Shown in pieces: positions 48,931 to 60,639 of a DNA stretch of 64,000 nucleotides (positions are counted from its first letter, which is position 1; each line of letters starts with the position of its first letter). The stretch lies in assembly GCA_905221605.1 (NCBI GenBank), contig CAJNDS010002837.1, positions 90,001-154,000 on the forward strand. Direction: 5' to 3'. The stretch is from Symbiodinium natans. Its lineage: Eukaryota; Sar; Dinophyceae; Suessiales; Symbiodiniaceae. The notes under the pieces are model-generated. The model had not been told where the DNA came from and searched no databases. It worked only from the letters and a program-made list of their open reading frames with translations. The position numbers and the translations under genes were made by a program.

Positions 48931-49041
48931 AACTAACTAACTCGGCTGGGTTTGTCCAGAGAAAACAAACATTTAAAAAAATAAAAATAAAAAAAAGTTT
49001 GTTTTCTCTGGACAAACAAACTCAAGCCAGCCGAGTTAGTT
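48931..49041. repeat. Inverted repeat with A-rich loop
   Basis: The left arm is 48931-48970 and the right arm 48997-49041. The inner 20-odd bases (GTTTGTCCAGAGAAAACAAAC and its complement) pair perfectly. The outer AACTAACTCGGCTGG also pairs, separated in the right arm by a small insertion. The loop is about 26 nt, nearly all A/T. Could be a foldback element or an RNA hairpin. Confidence 0.85.
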
Positions 49042-49400
49042 AAATGTCCTTTTCCCCCCCCAAACCGCCCTGCCCTCCCCAAACTTTGTTCTTCCCTGGA
49101 GAAACAAACTTTGCCCCTCCCCAAAAAAACAAAAGGTGGCTTTTTTGGCCAAACAAACTTTGGCCGGCAGAGTTAGTTAGTTCCCGCCCCCCACCCCAAC
49201 GTTTGCTTTCTCCGGACAAACAAACTTTGGCCGGGCGAGTTTGTTAGTTTCCCCTCCCCCCCCTCCCCCTCCCCCTCCCCCGAGTTGCCAGTAGTTTAAA
49301 CTCTTAGAAAAAACTTGTTCGCTCTCTCCCAGCCTCGCAACCAATATTTTGAAGAATAGTGCAAAGTCGTAGAACAAACTCTCTATCTTAGAAAAAACTA
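49040..49400. repeat. Tandem degenerate repeat related to the inverted repeat
   Basis: The words TCTCCGGACAAACAAACTTT, GGCCGGCAGAGTTAGTTAG and C-rich spacers recur about three more times after the hairpin, at roughly 60-70 nt spacing. Confidence 0.75.
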
Positions 49401-49689
49401 ACTAGCCTCCGCCTATTCTCCCCGGCCTGGCCAGCCGCCGAGGCATCAATGTCCATAAGGCCCGATAAGAAACGCGGCGCACATGGAGATTATGAGTTGG
49501 GTGTACAGTAGGGACTGGATGCTGCGGGTGAAGTTTTCAAAACTCGGAGCCCTGGAAAAGACTGACCTACAGCATATAGCAAGCTGCGTTCGTTATCTTC
49601 TTGACAAGGCTTTCGGGCTCTCGAGGAAGCCCCCATGCAGTATACTTTTTGCTGCCATCTTCGCATGCTAGCCTGAGCAAACTTTAAAG

Positions 49690-49900
49690 CAGCACGCTCC
49701 ATTCCACATGCAAAAGGCAGAGCATCAACGATGTGCAACATGCCCATAAAATCAACACCACAGCTGAGCTTGCGGCAAATACTGCCAGAACGTCAGCCTG
49801 TAGATAACTTCAGTTTGCGCATTTTAGCTTGCTCCGTGCTGGTCTCAGGTACTGCGGATAAGGAGATGAGAGAGTTCTTCGCACAAGTCAACTTTAGGAT
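49690..49900 (-). CDS. Putative exons, frame unsettled
   Basis: A segment PETSTEQAKMRKLKLST (about 49800-49850) ends at a GC donor. Downstream two frames compete: CGVDFMGMLHIVDALPFACG...AALKFAQ, or VFAASSAVVLILWACCTSLM, a hydrophobic helix that keeps phase. They cannot be decided by eye. Confidence 0.3.
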
Positions 49901-50273
49901 GCGTTTCTGTCTGACCATGCAAGACACTGACCGTGGAGTCGCTTCGTCCCACTCAGATCCACTCAGCCTGCCTTGATCGGACTCGTTCTGGCGCTGGATG
50001 CGGACTGGCCAGGGCAAAGCAAGCGATGGTATCATTACGAAGCTATGCCCACACATCATGTCAAAGCTGAGTTCAAGGGACTGTATACTTGGGCTCAGCG
50101 ATGCTTATGCCGGACTTGCCGCGGGAACAGTTCACAAGCACACCTTTTGACGTCCCCATGCTTTTAGGAGCACAATGAACTAAGTGGATGATCGTCTGCC
50201 ATGCCTCGCAGGGGCTCTTTCTCCTGGAAGCACCATGCCAAGATCGTGTTCGAAGCTTTGCGCGCAGGGGTAT

Positions 50274-50424
50274 CTAAGCAACTTCCTCGTCAAATCCTAC
50301 AAGGCTGTACACCGCTTGGCTGGCAAGGTTGTCCTCCACGGTCTTCTGTTTTTTGAAATTGTCTTGCGTCATCTGGCCAGGCAGGGGATGGGCCAGATGT
50401 CCAGATGCACATGATGCTTCAAAC
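50274..50424 (-). CDS. Unknown terminal exon
   Basis: After TTGCAATGCAG|G the frame reads FEASCASGHLAHPLPGQMTQ, then DNFKKQKTVEDNLASQAVYS and ends LVGFDEEVA, TAG. Acceptor, composition and stop all agree. An earlier exit at GAA|GTTGCT is possible. No family was recognised. Confidence 0.55.
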
Positions 50425-51174
50425 CTGCATTGCAAATAACAACTCCTATAGTAGGTTCCAGGCAGCGTGACAGCGTGATTCAGCTGCTTTTGAAAAGTAC
50501 ATTTTCTTGGGAAGAGGTATGTTTTGCTTCTTCTCCGTTTCTTTGTCGGAAACCTCGATTTTCTCTGCATGCTCAAGGGAAACTTCCATGTCCTCCATAC
50601 TTTAATGAGAACATCTCTGCTCTTGGCATTTCATGGAAAATTTTCATGGAAACATGTCTACTTCCTCCAATCAAACTTTGTAAAGAGTCGGCTTCCTCTT
50701 TTTGTCGATCAGAAGCCTCTGCTCCCTCAGATATACCTAGAAGGTCGCGGGGCGGGGGGAGCGGCCAGGGGGCGGGGACATGAGCGGATCAGCATCTCAT
50801 TTCCAAGTTTTCTTTTCGCGTTGATTGCAGCCTGAGCCATTTGCAAATGGAATTGCTGATGCAGGCACGCCCCTTCCTCGCGCAAAGCCTTGTGGGGGAA
50901 CCCGCTCAACTCCATTTGCAAACGGAATGGTCCGGGCAGCCCCCCCCCCCACAATTTGCAAGCAGAAGGATCCGAGGATGAGTCTGTCCACATCTCTACT
51001 TCGGTCTTAGTGTTGCAAACAGGAAGAACGGAAGTAAGAGCCAAGAGCACATAAAATCAACAAATAGCAGCTTGAATACAAGAGTCACAACGAAACATAC
51101 AACAAGAAAGAAAGAGGTTGAACCAAGGAAAACTTGAGCCAAGCATTAAATCATGTATAACAGAACCGCAGGAG

Positions 51175-51275
51175 CAAAGACCAGGGCTAGGGAACCAGCA
51201 GGCCCGACCATGAGACCAGAGGACCGGCAGACCACAGGACCAGCAGACCTGAGGACCACCAGACCACAAAAAGTA
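51175..51275. repeat. Minisatellite of GGACCAGCAGACC units
   Basis: About seven short units of 12-15 nt with GACCA/GACC(A/G) cores. Confidence 0.8.
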
Positions 51276-51342
51276 ACATAAAAACAAGCTCCCAGAAACA
51301 AAAACACGGCCCGCCCTTGGAGAGTGTGCAAGCTGCACCCCG

Positions 51343-51490
51343 TTAAGAGTAAGCGAAAGCAGAAACCTGCAAACCCTGCCGAAGCTGTCTTAGGAAAGCA
51401 CCCATCGCTCTTTGAGCTTTGGCCACACGATGGACTTGAATTCCTGCCCAGCTGTGGCGACACGTAGCGAACCGCGGCAGTTCGTCGAAA
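51343..51490 (-). CDS. Putative terminal exon
   Basis: The frame reads SFDELPRFATCRHSWAGIQV, then HRVAKAQRAMGAFLRQLRQG, to TAA. A second frame gives a neat small exon, 51402-51451 (GQEFKSIVWPKLKERW), with both splice signals. Only one can be right. Confidence 0.35.
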
Positions 51491-51781
51491 CTTGCTCGCG
51501 CGAAGCATGTTTACAACTCTCACGTCTTATGCATGTAGCCAGCCTCATAGTCGAATACGACCCTGTCAAACAGCATGGCTGATATGCAGCCAGTAGCCCG
51601 AAGCATTGCGAAACAGCACGGAAGGATACAGAAGGCAGGGTCTTGTACTCCGAGGCCCAGGCTCCTTTGGGTGCCTCCTCGGCTCCAAGTCAGCGCGTCG
51701 CAACTCTGAGACAAAACAGACCCCCTTGCAAACTGCCCTTGCGAGCTATGTGAAGAAGGATCTGGGGAGATGGAGGACTAC

Positions 51782-53357
51782 TCTATCGTGACGAGGGTCC
51801 TCAAAGCCAAGCATGAAAACAAGTCCAGGCAAGTGGCTCTTTGGCGAAGCCGATGACAACTTCTCGAGATAAAACTCGCCTTGGCTACTTCGAGGAGCTG
51901 GGTTGGGCACAGGTGGTGAACGACATGCGTCGTAATCTGAGGAGTAAGTTGCGGAGCCAACTGTAAGGCAGCAAAACAGGCACGAATCACAGAGCATGAC
52001 ACCCGAAAGCCACACGGACAGCGTACCAGTGCTCCAGTGTGCGGGGTTCAAAATTCAGCAGCCCCTCGGAGGCTCGATTTGCCGTGGCCCCAGCGAGCGG
52101 CTCAGCTCGCTGGCAACGACTTTTGGCGGCTCACCAGGCTTCCTCAGATTTCAGAACGCTGTCGTTGCCGCCTACAGTATTCTAGAATTCTAGAATTCTC
52201 TCGGAGGCCAGTGCCACAAAGTCTGCAGGCACTGAGGCGCAGGTCCTCGTGCTAAGCAGCCTGAAGAGCTTCTCCAGATCCTTGTCTGTGCACATCAACA
52301 CTTGACATCACTGAAAACCGTGGCACTGCACTCTGTCCCCGAAGTCCGACAAGGAAGATTGCTTTCTCCTTAAGGGTAGTCATTTGGGCCATAGGGCATG
52401 AACCGCTCCAGGACAGGATGGCTTCTGACGGATCGAACCGAAATTGTCCCACCCACCATCACCGCTACTTTAAGGGGCCTGATCGACCAAGCGACCCTTC
52501 TGCGTTACCAATCTGAATGTTCAGTCCGTCAAGTGGAAGAGGTTCACCAGGTATGAAAGACATGAATGGGAAATGAATTGGTGGAAGATGGACCAAGGAG
52601 CTTGGTCATGGGCGATGTTCGGGCCACTTGGTCATTTGGGTCGCTTTGGTCAACTGAATAACTTGGGCGAAAGAAGAGCAAGTAGGCAAATCGGTGTGCA
52701 TGGGAATATTTGCCATATCAGAGACATTTGCTGAGGGCAAGGCGTGGTCATTGCCTGTGAAGTTGTGGGAGGTGATGTCGTAGCACTGGCATTGCGAGAA
52801 ACACTGCCATATGCTGATGTGAGGGACATGAAGCAAAGCTTCCCGCAGGAGTCATCCAAACCTATTCTGAATGTCTCGGCATCAAAGCGCTTCTGCCACT
52901 TCCGGAACCAGAAACTACAAACTGTGACAGGTCTTCGCAAGACTTCGCAATACGACTTCAATACGAGCTCTTTCTGCCAAGCACGGCGAAGGTCGGCCGG
53001 CGGCCCTGGATTTGCTGAATCCTAATCTGTGCTTCCGCAGCCTTTGAGAACCCTTTCAAGGCTCACCTTTCCAACAGCTTGACCGGCAGCTGCGCAAGGC
53101 TACTTGAACTTGACCATGCGTTGCAAAAAACCTTCACAAGTTCCTCAAGGGATAGAACCGGATGAGAAACCGTTGGTTCTTATGCATACCCGCCTTGGAA
53201 CAACCCAATCACCTACACCGTCTCGGAGAGTCTGGGCATACCAGGACAACAAAAGGGCAGACATCTTGCCTATTTGAGCGACTGGGCCGCTTACGTGCGG
53301 AAACACATTGTGAGACTAACGATGCTTCTTCGGGAGTCAGAAGCCCAACCCCGCGGC
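51782..53357 (-). CDS. Unknown gene segment, three coding-like exons
   Basis: Exons: 53242-53357 (RGVGLLTPEEASLVSQCVSA, then RKRPSRSNRQDVCPFVVL, donor GTATGC), 52808-52921 (CSFWFRKWQKRFDAETFRIG, then LDDSCGKLCFMSLTSAY, donor GC) and 51782-51960 (GSATYSSDYDACRSPPVPNP, then GEFYLEKLSSASPKSHLPGL and VFMLGFEDPRHDR, donor GTAG). The second and third join in phase 1; the first and second do not, so they may be different genes. A further segment at about 52300-52430 (AILSWSGSCPMAQMTTLKEK) is likely coding. The 51782-51960 exon has a second fully open frame. No family was recognised. Confidence 0.5.
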
Positions 53358-53506
53358 CTTTGTACCATGCGTTGGTCGCGGTGCGCGCTATGAAGAACGG
53401 CCCTATAACGACTCTTGATTCAGAATTTAAGATCAACCGTCCTAAGTTTTAGAGCTATGGTCTCGCCTACTAGATTGCAAGACGAAGGCTTATTGCGCAA
53501 ATCAAC

Positions 53507-54491
53507 TCAACCATGACCATATGGGTCCAAGCGTTTCTCGACCCTGCTTTTCTGCACACGGCTTTCCTCCAGTGTAAGGGGTATAACATGGTATAACGGA
53601 TTAACTTGCAGATTGGGAGCAACAGATGCCCGCGACATTCCATTTCTTTTGTGAGAGGCAGGATCGACGACAGGGCTGCTTCGGTTCACGACAGTGGCCG
53701 CTGCACGTGGTCGCATGGCAGGTGTCATCGCCGCCGCTTGTTCCCTGCAGCTCTCGCAGACTGGCTCAAGCGCCTTTAAGGCTTTAAGGAAAAGACCCAC
53801 CTTTGACAAGATCCGTAATGGCTGGATGTTGCACATCTGCTACTTGATGCCTTTTCAAGCATTTCGGGCCCTGTCCCCGGCCTCCCTGGAGGAGAGCGAT
53901 GGCCTCGGCTTCCGTCAGCAGCTTCCTGCCGAGATGCCAACCCGAGTCTCCAAACATCAAGGGCGAAAAGATGACAAACTTAGAATTCCTGTGTACTTCA
54001 AAGACAGATTCCAAACAGACCCCCTTCCTCTGCGAGTAACAGACCCACACCCAATTGTCCCAGTCAGTTCTGAGCAGGTCCTCCCTCCGCCATAGAGAGC
54101 CAGTTCAGCCCGGCGCAGCCGCTCATCGAGCTCCGAGTCTCCTTGGCTCGTGAAGCTGACAGGTGCAAGAACCTGCTTCAGGCATCCAGAAGCTTGAGCC
54201 AACAGCATATTGCACCAAGAGTGAGCCCCGGATGCCAGCAACTGGGGCCACCGGCGCAGCTGCCCAACCTTGCTGCCACGGGTGAGGCTTCAGGGCTTGT
54301 GGGCACTAACAGCCATCCACACAGTCATAGAGGGGTAGGGACGAGCAAAGTGAACCCCAAACACCCAAGACTGTGTACTTCTAGGCCCGCCGCATATTTT
54401 CTCTGAACACCTGGCACGCAGAAGTTCGTCACTGATGATTGGCAACGGCTTCGGGGCCAACCCTGCCAAAGCTGAAAATTGAGGCCTCAAC
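53507..54491 (-). CDS. Unknown four-exon gene 3' part with stop codon
   Basis: Exons: 54314-54491 (LRPQFSALAGLAPKPLPIIS, then DELLRARCSEKICGG...), 54081-54172 (VLAPVSFTSQGDSELDERLR, then RAELALYGGG), 53882-53988 (NSKFVIFSPLMFGDSGWHLG, then RKLLTEAEAIALLQG) and 53507-53781 (LKALEPVCESCREQAAAM... to LEESRVQKSRVEKRLDPYGH, TGA). Phases 0, 2, 1 carry through every junction. Donors are GC (54314, 53882) and GA (54081). A CxxC pair (CESC) sits in the last exon. Upstream exons are not identified. I recognise no family. Confidence 0.6.
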
Positions 54492-55052
54492 CTGCTTATC
54501 CGCCCCTTGTGGGCGTGCCCAGCTGCCAGAGCTTTTTTTGATTGCAATCCCTAGCCCTAGCCGCCCTAGAGCCCTTTCAGGAAGGTCTGAGACTGAAGGT
54601 CACATCGCGGCCTCCCACATGGTCCACCTGGGCCTCGGGAACGCCGATCTCCTGGCCCAGGCTTCGGACATATTCATGTAAGCACACACAGATGAAGTTT
54701 AGGTATCTGGTGGGGGTTCACGCCCATGTGAAGGGTCGGAGTGCAGGGCAGCAGATCAAACTATCTTGTTCTTTCTTTTGTTCTTTCTTTCGAGACCTTA
54801 GGGTGTGTTGTACAGTTTCCAGACACTCGCGATACCCAAATATGGAACAGCTTGAGCTGTTTCAGGCTATTTGCCATTCTTTGCCTGGGCCACTAAGGCA
54901 GCTAGGCAAGCATGCGTGGTCCAGATGTCTCTGTGCATCCCCTCCCACACCAAGAGCTAGCAAACATCTGCAGACGCATTCCACGGCCTTCTTTGTAAGG
55001 CGTCCGGGACTCCTGCGAACGGGGACATTGTATGCAGGTGGACACAGTGAGT

Positions 55053-55150
55053 TCTGGCATTGCCGTCATCCAACACTACCAGCTTTCCATATGACATCAC
55101 ACCCGATGCCTCAATTTCCACACTTCGCAAAGCACCATCATTCGGAGCAC
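55053..55150 (-). CDS. Putative exon
   Basis: The frame reads NDGALRSVEIEASGVMSYGK, then LVVLDDGNAR. It is coding-like, with strand-turn patterning. The opposite 287-codon frame is His/Ser/Pro-rich and looks like its shadow. Edges are uncertain. Confidence 0.4.
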
Positions 55151-55449
55151 AACAACCAATACAAGCAGCAAAACATGGGCCACGTCCTTGAGGTACTCCC
55201 ATCTGCACGTTTTTCAAAGTCGCACTGCTCGCCTGAGCGTCCCCACAAGTTTCAAGCCTCTTACCAGCGGGTGGCTCACCTGCACAGTGCCCTCATCCTT
55301 CCCAGTAATCGTAGAACGCACCAGGGGGCCCACCAATACATTACAGCAGGGCTTTTAATGTATTGGATGAGCCGCCGGGGGGCGGGGGGGGAGTTAGGGA
55401 GCTAAAAGGTGATATAAGGTGATAAACCTACGCTAGAAGAATGTCGCAG

Positions 55450-55700
55450 ATGGCTCCAGGAATGTATTGAACCATGGCGGAAGTACCGCCGGAACTATCC
55501 CAGAAACCTGAGGTAGAGTGTGGGGAACTCCCTCCAAGGCCCATGTTTTCGGAATTTCCCTGGCTACAGGAATGTATTGGACCACGGTTCTAGCCATCAA
55601 AGATATCCCGGAATCCTACAGTAGAATGTGGCAGAAATCTTCCTCGACGCCTGTGTTTTCAGGAACCCCCATGACTTTTAGGTATTGGGCCAGGGGAAGA
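55450..55700. repeat. Tandem repeat, ~110-nt unit
   Basis: Copies start near 55452, 55562 and 55671. Shared words are GGCTCCAGGAATGTATTG, GTAGAGTGTGG/GTAGAATGTGG and CATGTTTTC/CTGTGTTTTC. The third copy is partial. Confidence 0.8.
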
Positions 55701-56248
55701 TCTAACACATTCCTAAAGCTTTTCCTCTGCTGACATGTTGTGCATGCGGGCCTCCATACGAACAACAGGACCTAAGCCCTAAATCCTGGGCCAGAAGGGT
55801 CGGGGGGGTCGGTACCTGAGCCCTTCAAGCCTAGCACGCTAGACAATTATGAACAGAAAAATGGTGGCCAGCCAAAAGCTATGGAGCACAGGATTAGTCC
55901 TGAACCATGAGCAAGCCCCATGATGCTGCCAATTTGAGGAGACATCTTGCCAGGGTTTCTTGAACAGGTGAGCTACTGAGCTGGCACCGCAGCGCCAGCT
56001 ACAATTCTCCAACAGCACAAAGCAATGTTTAATCGTGACCTGTGTACCTTGGCAACACGTTTCTCCCATGTGATTCGATGAGACAAAGTTATGGCCACAG
56101 CATGCCATTACACCCCAACTCCGAACAAAGGAACCGATATTGCTGTCAGGCACTCTCTTCGTCTGATGACCGCCCGCCTGCAAGCCCCAGGGCACAGCAA
56201 CCATTGCACTGCACCGCAATAAGCATGCAGCGGCCGATGAATCCCAGT

Positions 56249-58796
56249 TCACTGCGACAGCCACGTGCCTGCTCTTCGCTTCGCTATCTTTTCCATCTCC
56301 TGCTTCTTCTTCCACTCTTTTCTCCACTCCTCTGGATTTGTGGGCTATGCACATGAACATCAACCGAACAGCTGTGAAGCTTCTGAGCACCTGCTGCATC
56401 GGTCAAGGAATGTGTCAGCATGACCAAAACCATGACTGGCAAGCCATGCTCCTCACGCTTCCTCTTCTCCTCTCGCTTCTTTCGCCTCCGGACTTCTGAG
56501 GAGTCGTCATCATCGTAATATCCTTGGTCTCGGAAGATTGTGGCCCCAGAGTGCTGGGCGAGACTCGGACAGAGTTCGCCGCCCAAAAAAGCACGACATT
56601 CCGACAAGCAACGATCGTATGAACGACTTCTTTCGCGACCCCGTCCATATGGCTCCTTTGTTTGGCATTTGCAAGAGCACGGCGGCAGGGCTAGTAAATT
56701 GAAGAATGCGCGATTGACATCCCGCTCCTCGGAGAAGCGGCCTGACCGGCTTCGGTAGCGCCGCCGGAACTCCTCCGAGTCCTTCAAAGCTGAAAATCCC
56801 CAAGCTGAACAGCATGAACCCCAAACTCACCCTTGTAACAGGACCTCTTTTGTCCTCGTCATCGCATTGTCGCGCTCTTCCTCGGCCGAAGAAGCACAAA
56901 CACATACAACCAGCTGTTCGTGTGTTCAAGAAGCCTAAGCATATGGCGTGTGAGCACCAACCAAAAAAACCTGGAGGTGGCCTCCAAACACTACTTAGTG
57001 TGGCTGTTCGAAAGTCGATACCACGATGCAGGAATTCTTGGGACAAGCGATGACAAGCGATTTCGAGCATGGAAAGCGTACGGGACCTAGGCCAGAGCGC
57101 ACTTAGCTTTGGCACGATTTCGAGTACGGAATGCGCATGAGATCGAGGCGAGAGCATTCGAGAGCGACAAGGGGTTACAAAAACGACGGCTCTGCACTTG
57201 GCGAGAGGGAAATCCGCGCGGGACAGCAAACGCATGCAACGGCCCAAAGCGCAGAAAAGCACGCGCCTGTCATATTTGCGCGACAGAGAACGGTGAAAGT
57301 GCACGGGACCTAGGCCGGTGCAATCTGGCACCCTCCCCGAGGCCCAAAGTCTGCTTTTTGCCCCCCTTAAGAACTCCGGGCATAAGCCCGTGCTTGGGAG
57401 AGATAGCGATGTTCGTCCAACATGCAAGCAGGCATCAAGCGAGAGCCAACGTGCCGGGCGCGCTAGCGCGCCGGCGCAGGTGCCGCGGCTGAGCAATTTA
57501 CACCCCTTTTGCTCTCAGCGTTGGAAGCCCACAGGGTTGGAACACTGTTTGGGGGATGATCGGCTGCTGGATGCTTCGGGTCTGCTGACAAGTGTCTCTT
57601 CTTCTTTCTGCCTCTTCGATTTTCCCGGCCCTGACTGTCAAGGGAGTACTCTTCCTCGACATCCTGCGATCGGAGGCGCAAAAGACTTGCTGGCTTTTTT
57701 GGTGAAGCTGGTAAAGCAACATGAGAGAGCGGCGCCTGGAATCTCGTGGCAGCTTTCTGCTTGGCTCGGCGCTCTGCCTTCATGTCCTTCTCATCCTGTC
57801 TCATGGCGGTCCCACGGCAATTAAAAATGTTGAGGAACGGGCGGTGGCATGCGGTGGCTGCATGACAGACGCGTGCTTCAACCGCTGGAGTTGCTGGCTA
57901 TCGGCAAGCTCCTTCTCTTCGGTTTGCTCCTGGTCGGCAGGCCTGACAAAACAAGATCTGAGGGGAGCTGATTGGCCAAGCGAGGCTGAGCTGGCAGAAC
58001 ACCACAACACATGCCCGTCTGATCATCTCTGACCATCCACTTTGAGCCCCAGAAACACTAGGTCACGTTGACATCGCCGACCTTGGCGGGCCATCGTCCG
58101 GCCGTGAGGTAACAACGACCGTCGGCTTCTGGCCAATGCGCAGCTCGAGGACCTACCAATTCAGTAGGAAAATTTGCAGCTTCTGCTCAGGTTTGTCATC
58201 GCACTGCATTGGTTTGCTTTACGAGGATGCCCGAAGGCGCGCATGTACCTGCACAGGAATAGCAGGTCATTTTCTACATGGTGCTTACCTTTCAACCGCA
58301 GGATTATGCATGCTCAATCCAAGCATCCCTGAGCTTAGGCGGTGAGCCCGCTAGCGGCTGGGTTTATGCCATGGATGCAATGGAAACCATGTCCAGCTGC
58401 AATCCGAAAGGCGCTCTTGGGTGCCGCCTTTTTCTTTGCATTAGCCTTGGCCTCGTAGGACAGCAGAGAGTAGCTAACTTGAGAAATGGCCACTCGTTCC
58501 AAAAAAAGCATGCCCAACTGGGTTCAGGACGTTCGGATTCAGGAAGCCGGAAGCCTTGGACCAAACAAAGGGCGAAGTGCGTTGACTTTCCCCTACACCG
58601 TTTAAGATGGGACGTATGTAAAAGGGAACAGATGGCCTTACGTTGCACGCCATTGCACCATGACTGCGGCACGACGTGGCACGACCAAGAGCAACTCGCA
58701 CTCGACAGAGGCTTGTTGGGCCCCTGCATCCACCTCCTCCTCTGGCTGCGGCGGCTTTGAGGCGGCCACCTCGGCCTGCTTCTCATCCTGAGGCAA
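56249..58796 (-). CDS. Long RS/RE-rich charged protein, at least eleven exons
   Basis: Exons: 58686-58796 (LPQDEKQAEVAASKPPQPEE...), 58401-58451 (AKANAKKKAAPKSAFRI), 58082-58152 (VLELRIGQKPTVVVTSRPDD...), 57867-57942 (PADQEQTEEKELADSQQLQR...), 57736-57795 (DEKDMKAERRAKQKAATRFQ), 57583-57663 (DVEEEYSLDSQGRENRRGRK...), 56831-56854 (DKRGPVTR), 56719-56781 (DSEEFRRRYRSRSGRFSEER...), 56613-56655 (EPYGRGRERSRSYD), 56445-56522 (YYDDDDSSEVRRRKKREEKR...) and 56249-56331 (EWRKEWKKKQEMEKIAKRRA..., TGA). Codon phase matches at every junction. Lys/Arg/Glu and RS/RGR content suggests a nuclear RNA-processing or chromatin protein, but no folded domain was identified. Donors include GC (58401, 57736, 56445) and GA (57583). 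The 24-nt exon at 56831 is the weakest. A coil segment (WQAEEMAELRRRIAARQK, about 58860-58930) is probably a further 5' exon. Confidence 0.65.
57330..57565. repeat. Dispersed repeat, copy 2 (inside an intron of the RS-rich gene)
   Basis: It matches 20310-20550 in order and orientation (see that entry). It sits between the 57583 and 56854 exons. Nearby, 57070-57310 carries a local duplication with GGGACCTAGGCC at both ends. Confidence 0.6.
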
Positions 58797-58799
58797 CTG

Positions 58800-60180
58800 A
58801 AAAAGTGCGCTAATCGCCACCGGACTGCAACAAAGGCCAAGGTGACATCTCAAACTTCTGCCGTGCTGCAATGCGCCGGCGCAGCTCAGCCATTTCCTCT
58901 GCCTGCCACTGAACCACTGCCAACCATTCAAGGCACAAGCCTTTATAGGCCACGGAGGCTGCTCGAATGTGCAGGAGCATTCTTAGGAACGGGACAACAA
59001 AGGTTCGAAACCCCGACCTGCTTGCGTTGAGCCAGGGCCTCCCGCGCATTGCCGGGTATGGCGCCTGCAACATGCGGACTGCAACGCCGGAAAGGAGATA
59101 CATTGCATGTCCCAGTACTTTACGACTACTGTCAGGAGCTGCAACGATTCTTAGTGCGACCGCCGTGTTGCTTTATACCATGTCAACGACACCCGGGGGG
59201 GAGGTTTGTAGGCCTTCCATCATCTAGAGAGACAAACAAGCTTCCTGCACCATATGCACATCCTTCGCAGACATTGCACTCGCACCTTGCCCAGGCGGCG
59301 CCTCACCGCCTGCAGACACGCGCAATTCGCAGGCGGCGTCAAGAAGACATCAAAACTCCCCGAGGTGCAGCTTGGCGACGAAGCCTCTGAAAGCTACTCG
59401 TTTTCACTTGCACTGTCGAGTTTGACAGCTTTCGAGAAGAGGCCACTTCACAGAACTGCCACGGTGTTCAACACACTGCCTGCCAGTGGGCCCAAACCTG
59501 AGCTCAGGCATGGTGCGCCCTCAATCTCAAGAACGTTGGTGGGGTGTCATGGCTGTCATGAACCGACTGCATGACCAGCGGCCTAGCTTGGCAGCCCAGT
59601 CGAGCTTGTCCTCAGCGCCGGGGCGTTGGGGCGACAAGCAGAGGGCACAGTGCCCTGACCAACCCGCCCTTGACTCGTTTGGTCCTGTGAGAGTACCTGA
59701 GTGTACCTGACCACCTATATAACAACTGCTGTCAAGATGCCCTTCTGCTTCTGTTGAGACGATCCATCGCCATGGCTGCAACGGCTGCCAAGAAAGTGGT
59801 CAAGCCCGAGCCCGGATGCACAGATGCGACTCAAGTCTGGTCCTTGACTGGCTTCTGTAGTCGTGTGATATGCAGGCACGCGGCCGTGGCTTGGCGGTGC
59901 GGTCTGCTCTCTGCCTTCTCTTCATGTCATGGCGGGGTTCAGACTTCAGGGCGACATGAACCAAAACTAAGTAAAGGTTCAAACCAGAACAAAGGTTCAG
60001 CGTGAGGTTCTTTGTAGACTTGACTCCTCCAGGATTGAAACGCCCAGCTAAGGCGAAGAAGCAGCGGGCACACATCGCTTGGCTTCAACCACATCGCACT
60101 TGTGTGCTGAGACGAGTACCAAGGCTATGCTCCAAGGCATGTGAAGTCAGTCCATCCTAAACCCACAGCACAACCGGCAT
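58800..60180. other. 5' side of the RS-rich gene, exons unresolved
   Basis: Besides the coil segment near 58900, GAEDKLDWAAKLGR (minus, about 59600) looks coding. The rest shows nothing I can support. Confidence 0.35.
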
Positions 60181-60277
60181 AGTGACTACAAAGGTCTACT
60201 GAGCAACCCTAGTGAGGCCCTAGTGTTCGAGCGCAGCCAGAGTAAAAGCCTTCCGATGCCGAACCCCTGGCTGGAAC

Positions 60278-60499
60278 CTCTCGAAGCTCGGCCCATCTCA
60301 GCATCTTGATGCGATCCTTGTTGGAACAACAGAGCCGTGCGGCGTGTGGATCGTTGAAGCGCCCATTCAGCGGAATTGCTGCAGGGCTGTGCTTCTTCAA
60401 ACAAACTAAGAAGTCTGAACCTGTCTTCGTGGTGTCCTCGACTGTGGATTTGGGCCAGACCAAGACGATAAAGTCCTGCCAGACACTGCGCACATGCAC
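60278..60499 (-). CDS. Unknown exon, 74 codons
   Basis: Between CCTAG|GTGCAT and GAGAG|GTTCCA the frame reads VHVRSVWQDFIVLVWPKSTV, continues TKTGSDFLVCLKKHSPAAIP and ends NKDRIKMLRWAELRE. It is an exact number of codons, phase 0 at both ends, and among the cleanest exons in the window. The composition suggests a cytosolic folded domain. No family was recognised. Confidence 0.6.
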
Positions 60500-60639
60500 C
60501 TAGGCATTCCTCGTGCGAGACCAGTTCCGGTCTGTTCGGCTACGTTCTTTATGGCTGCACCTCCAGCGTGACTGGGGCTGCCGATCGTCGGAAGCGGCAC
60601 TCAAGCCTCTGAGGCCAATTCTGGAGTAGGCCCTCCCTG

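Noticed and set aside
54542..55405. Longest open frame in the window (287 codons, +)
   Set aside because: Composition is rich in His, Ser, Pro and Cys without domain patterning, and a better coding signal lies on the opposite strand at 55053-55150.
56510..57496. 328-codon minus frame
   Set aside because: It runs through the introns and the dispersed repeat of the RS-rich gene. Only short parts coincide with exons, in agreement with the spliced model.
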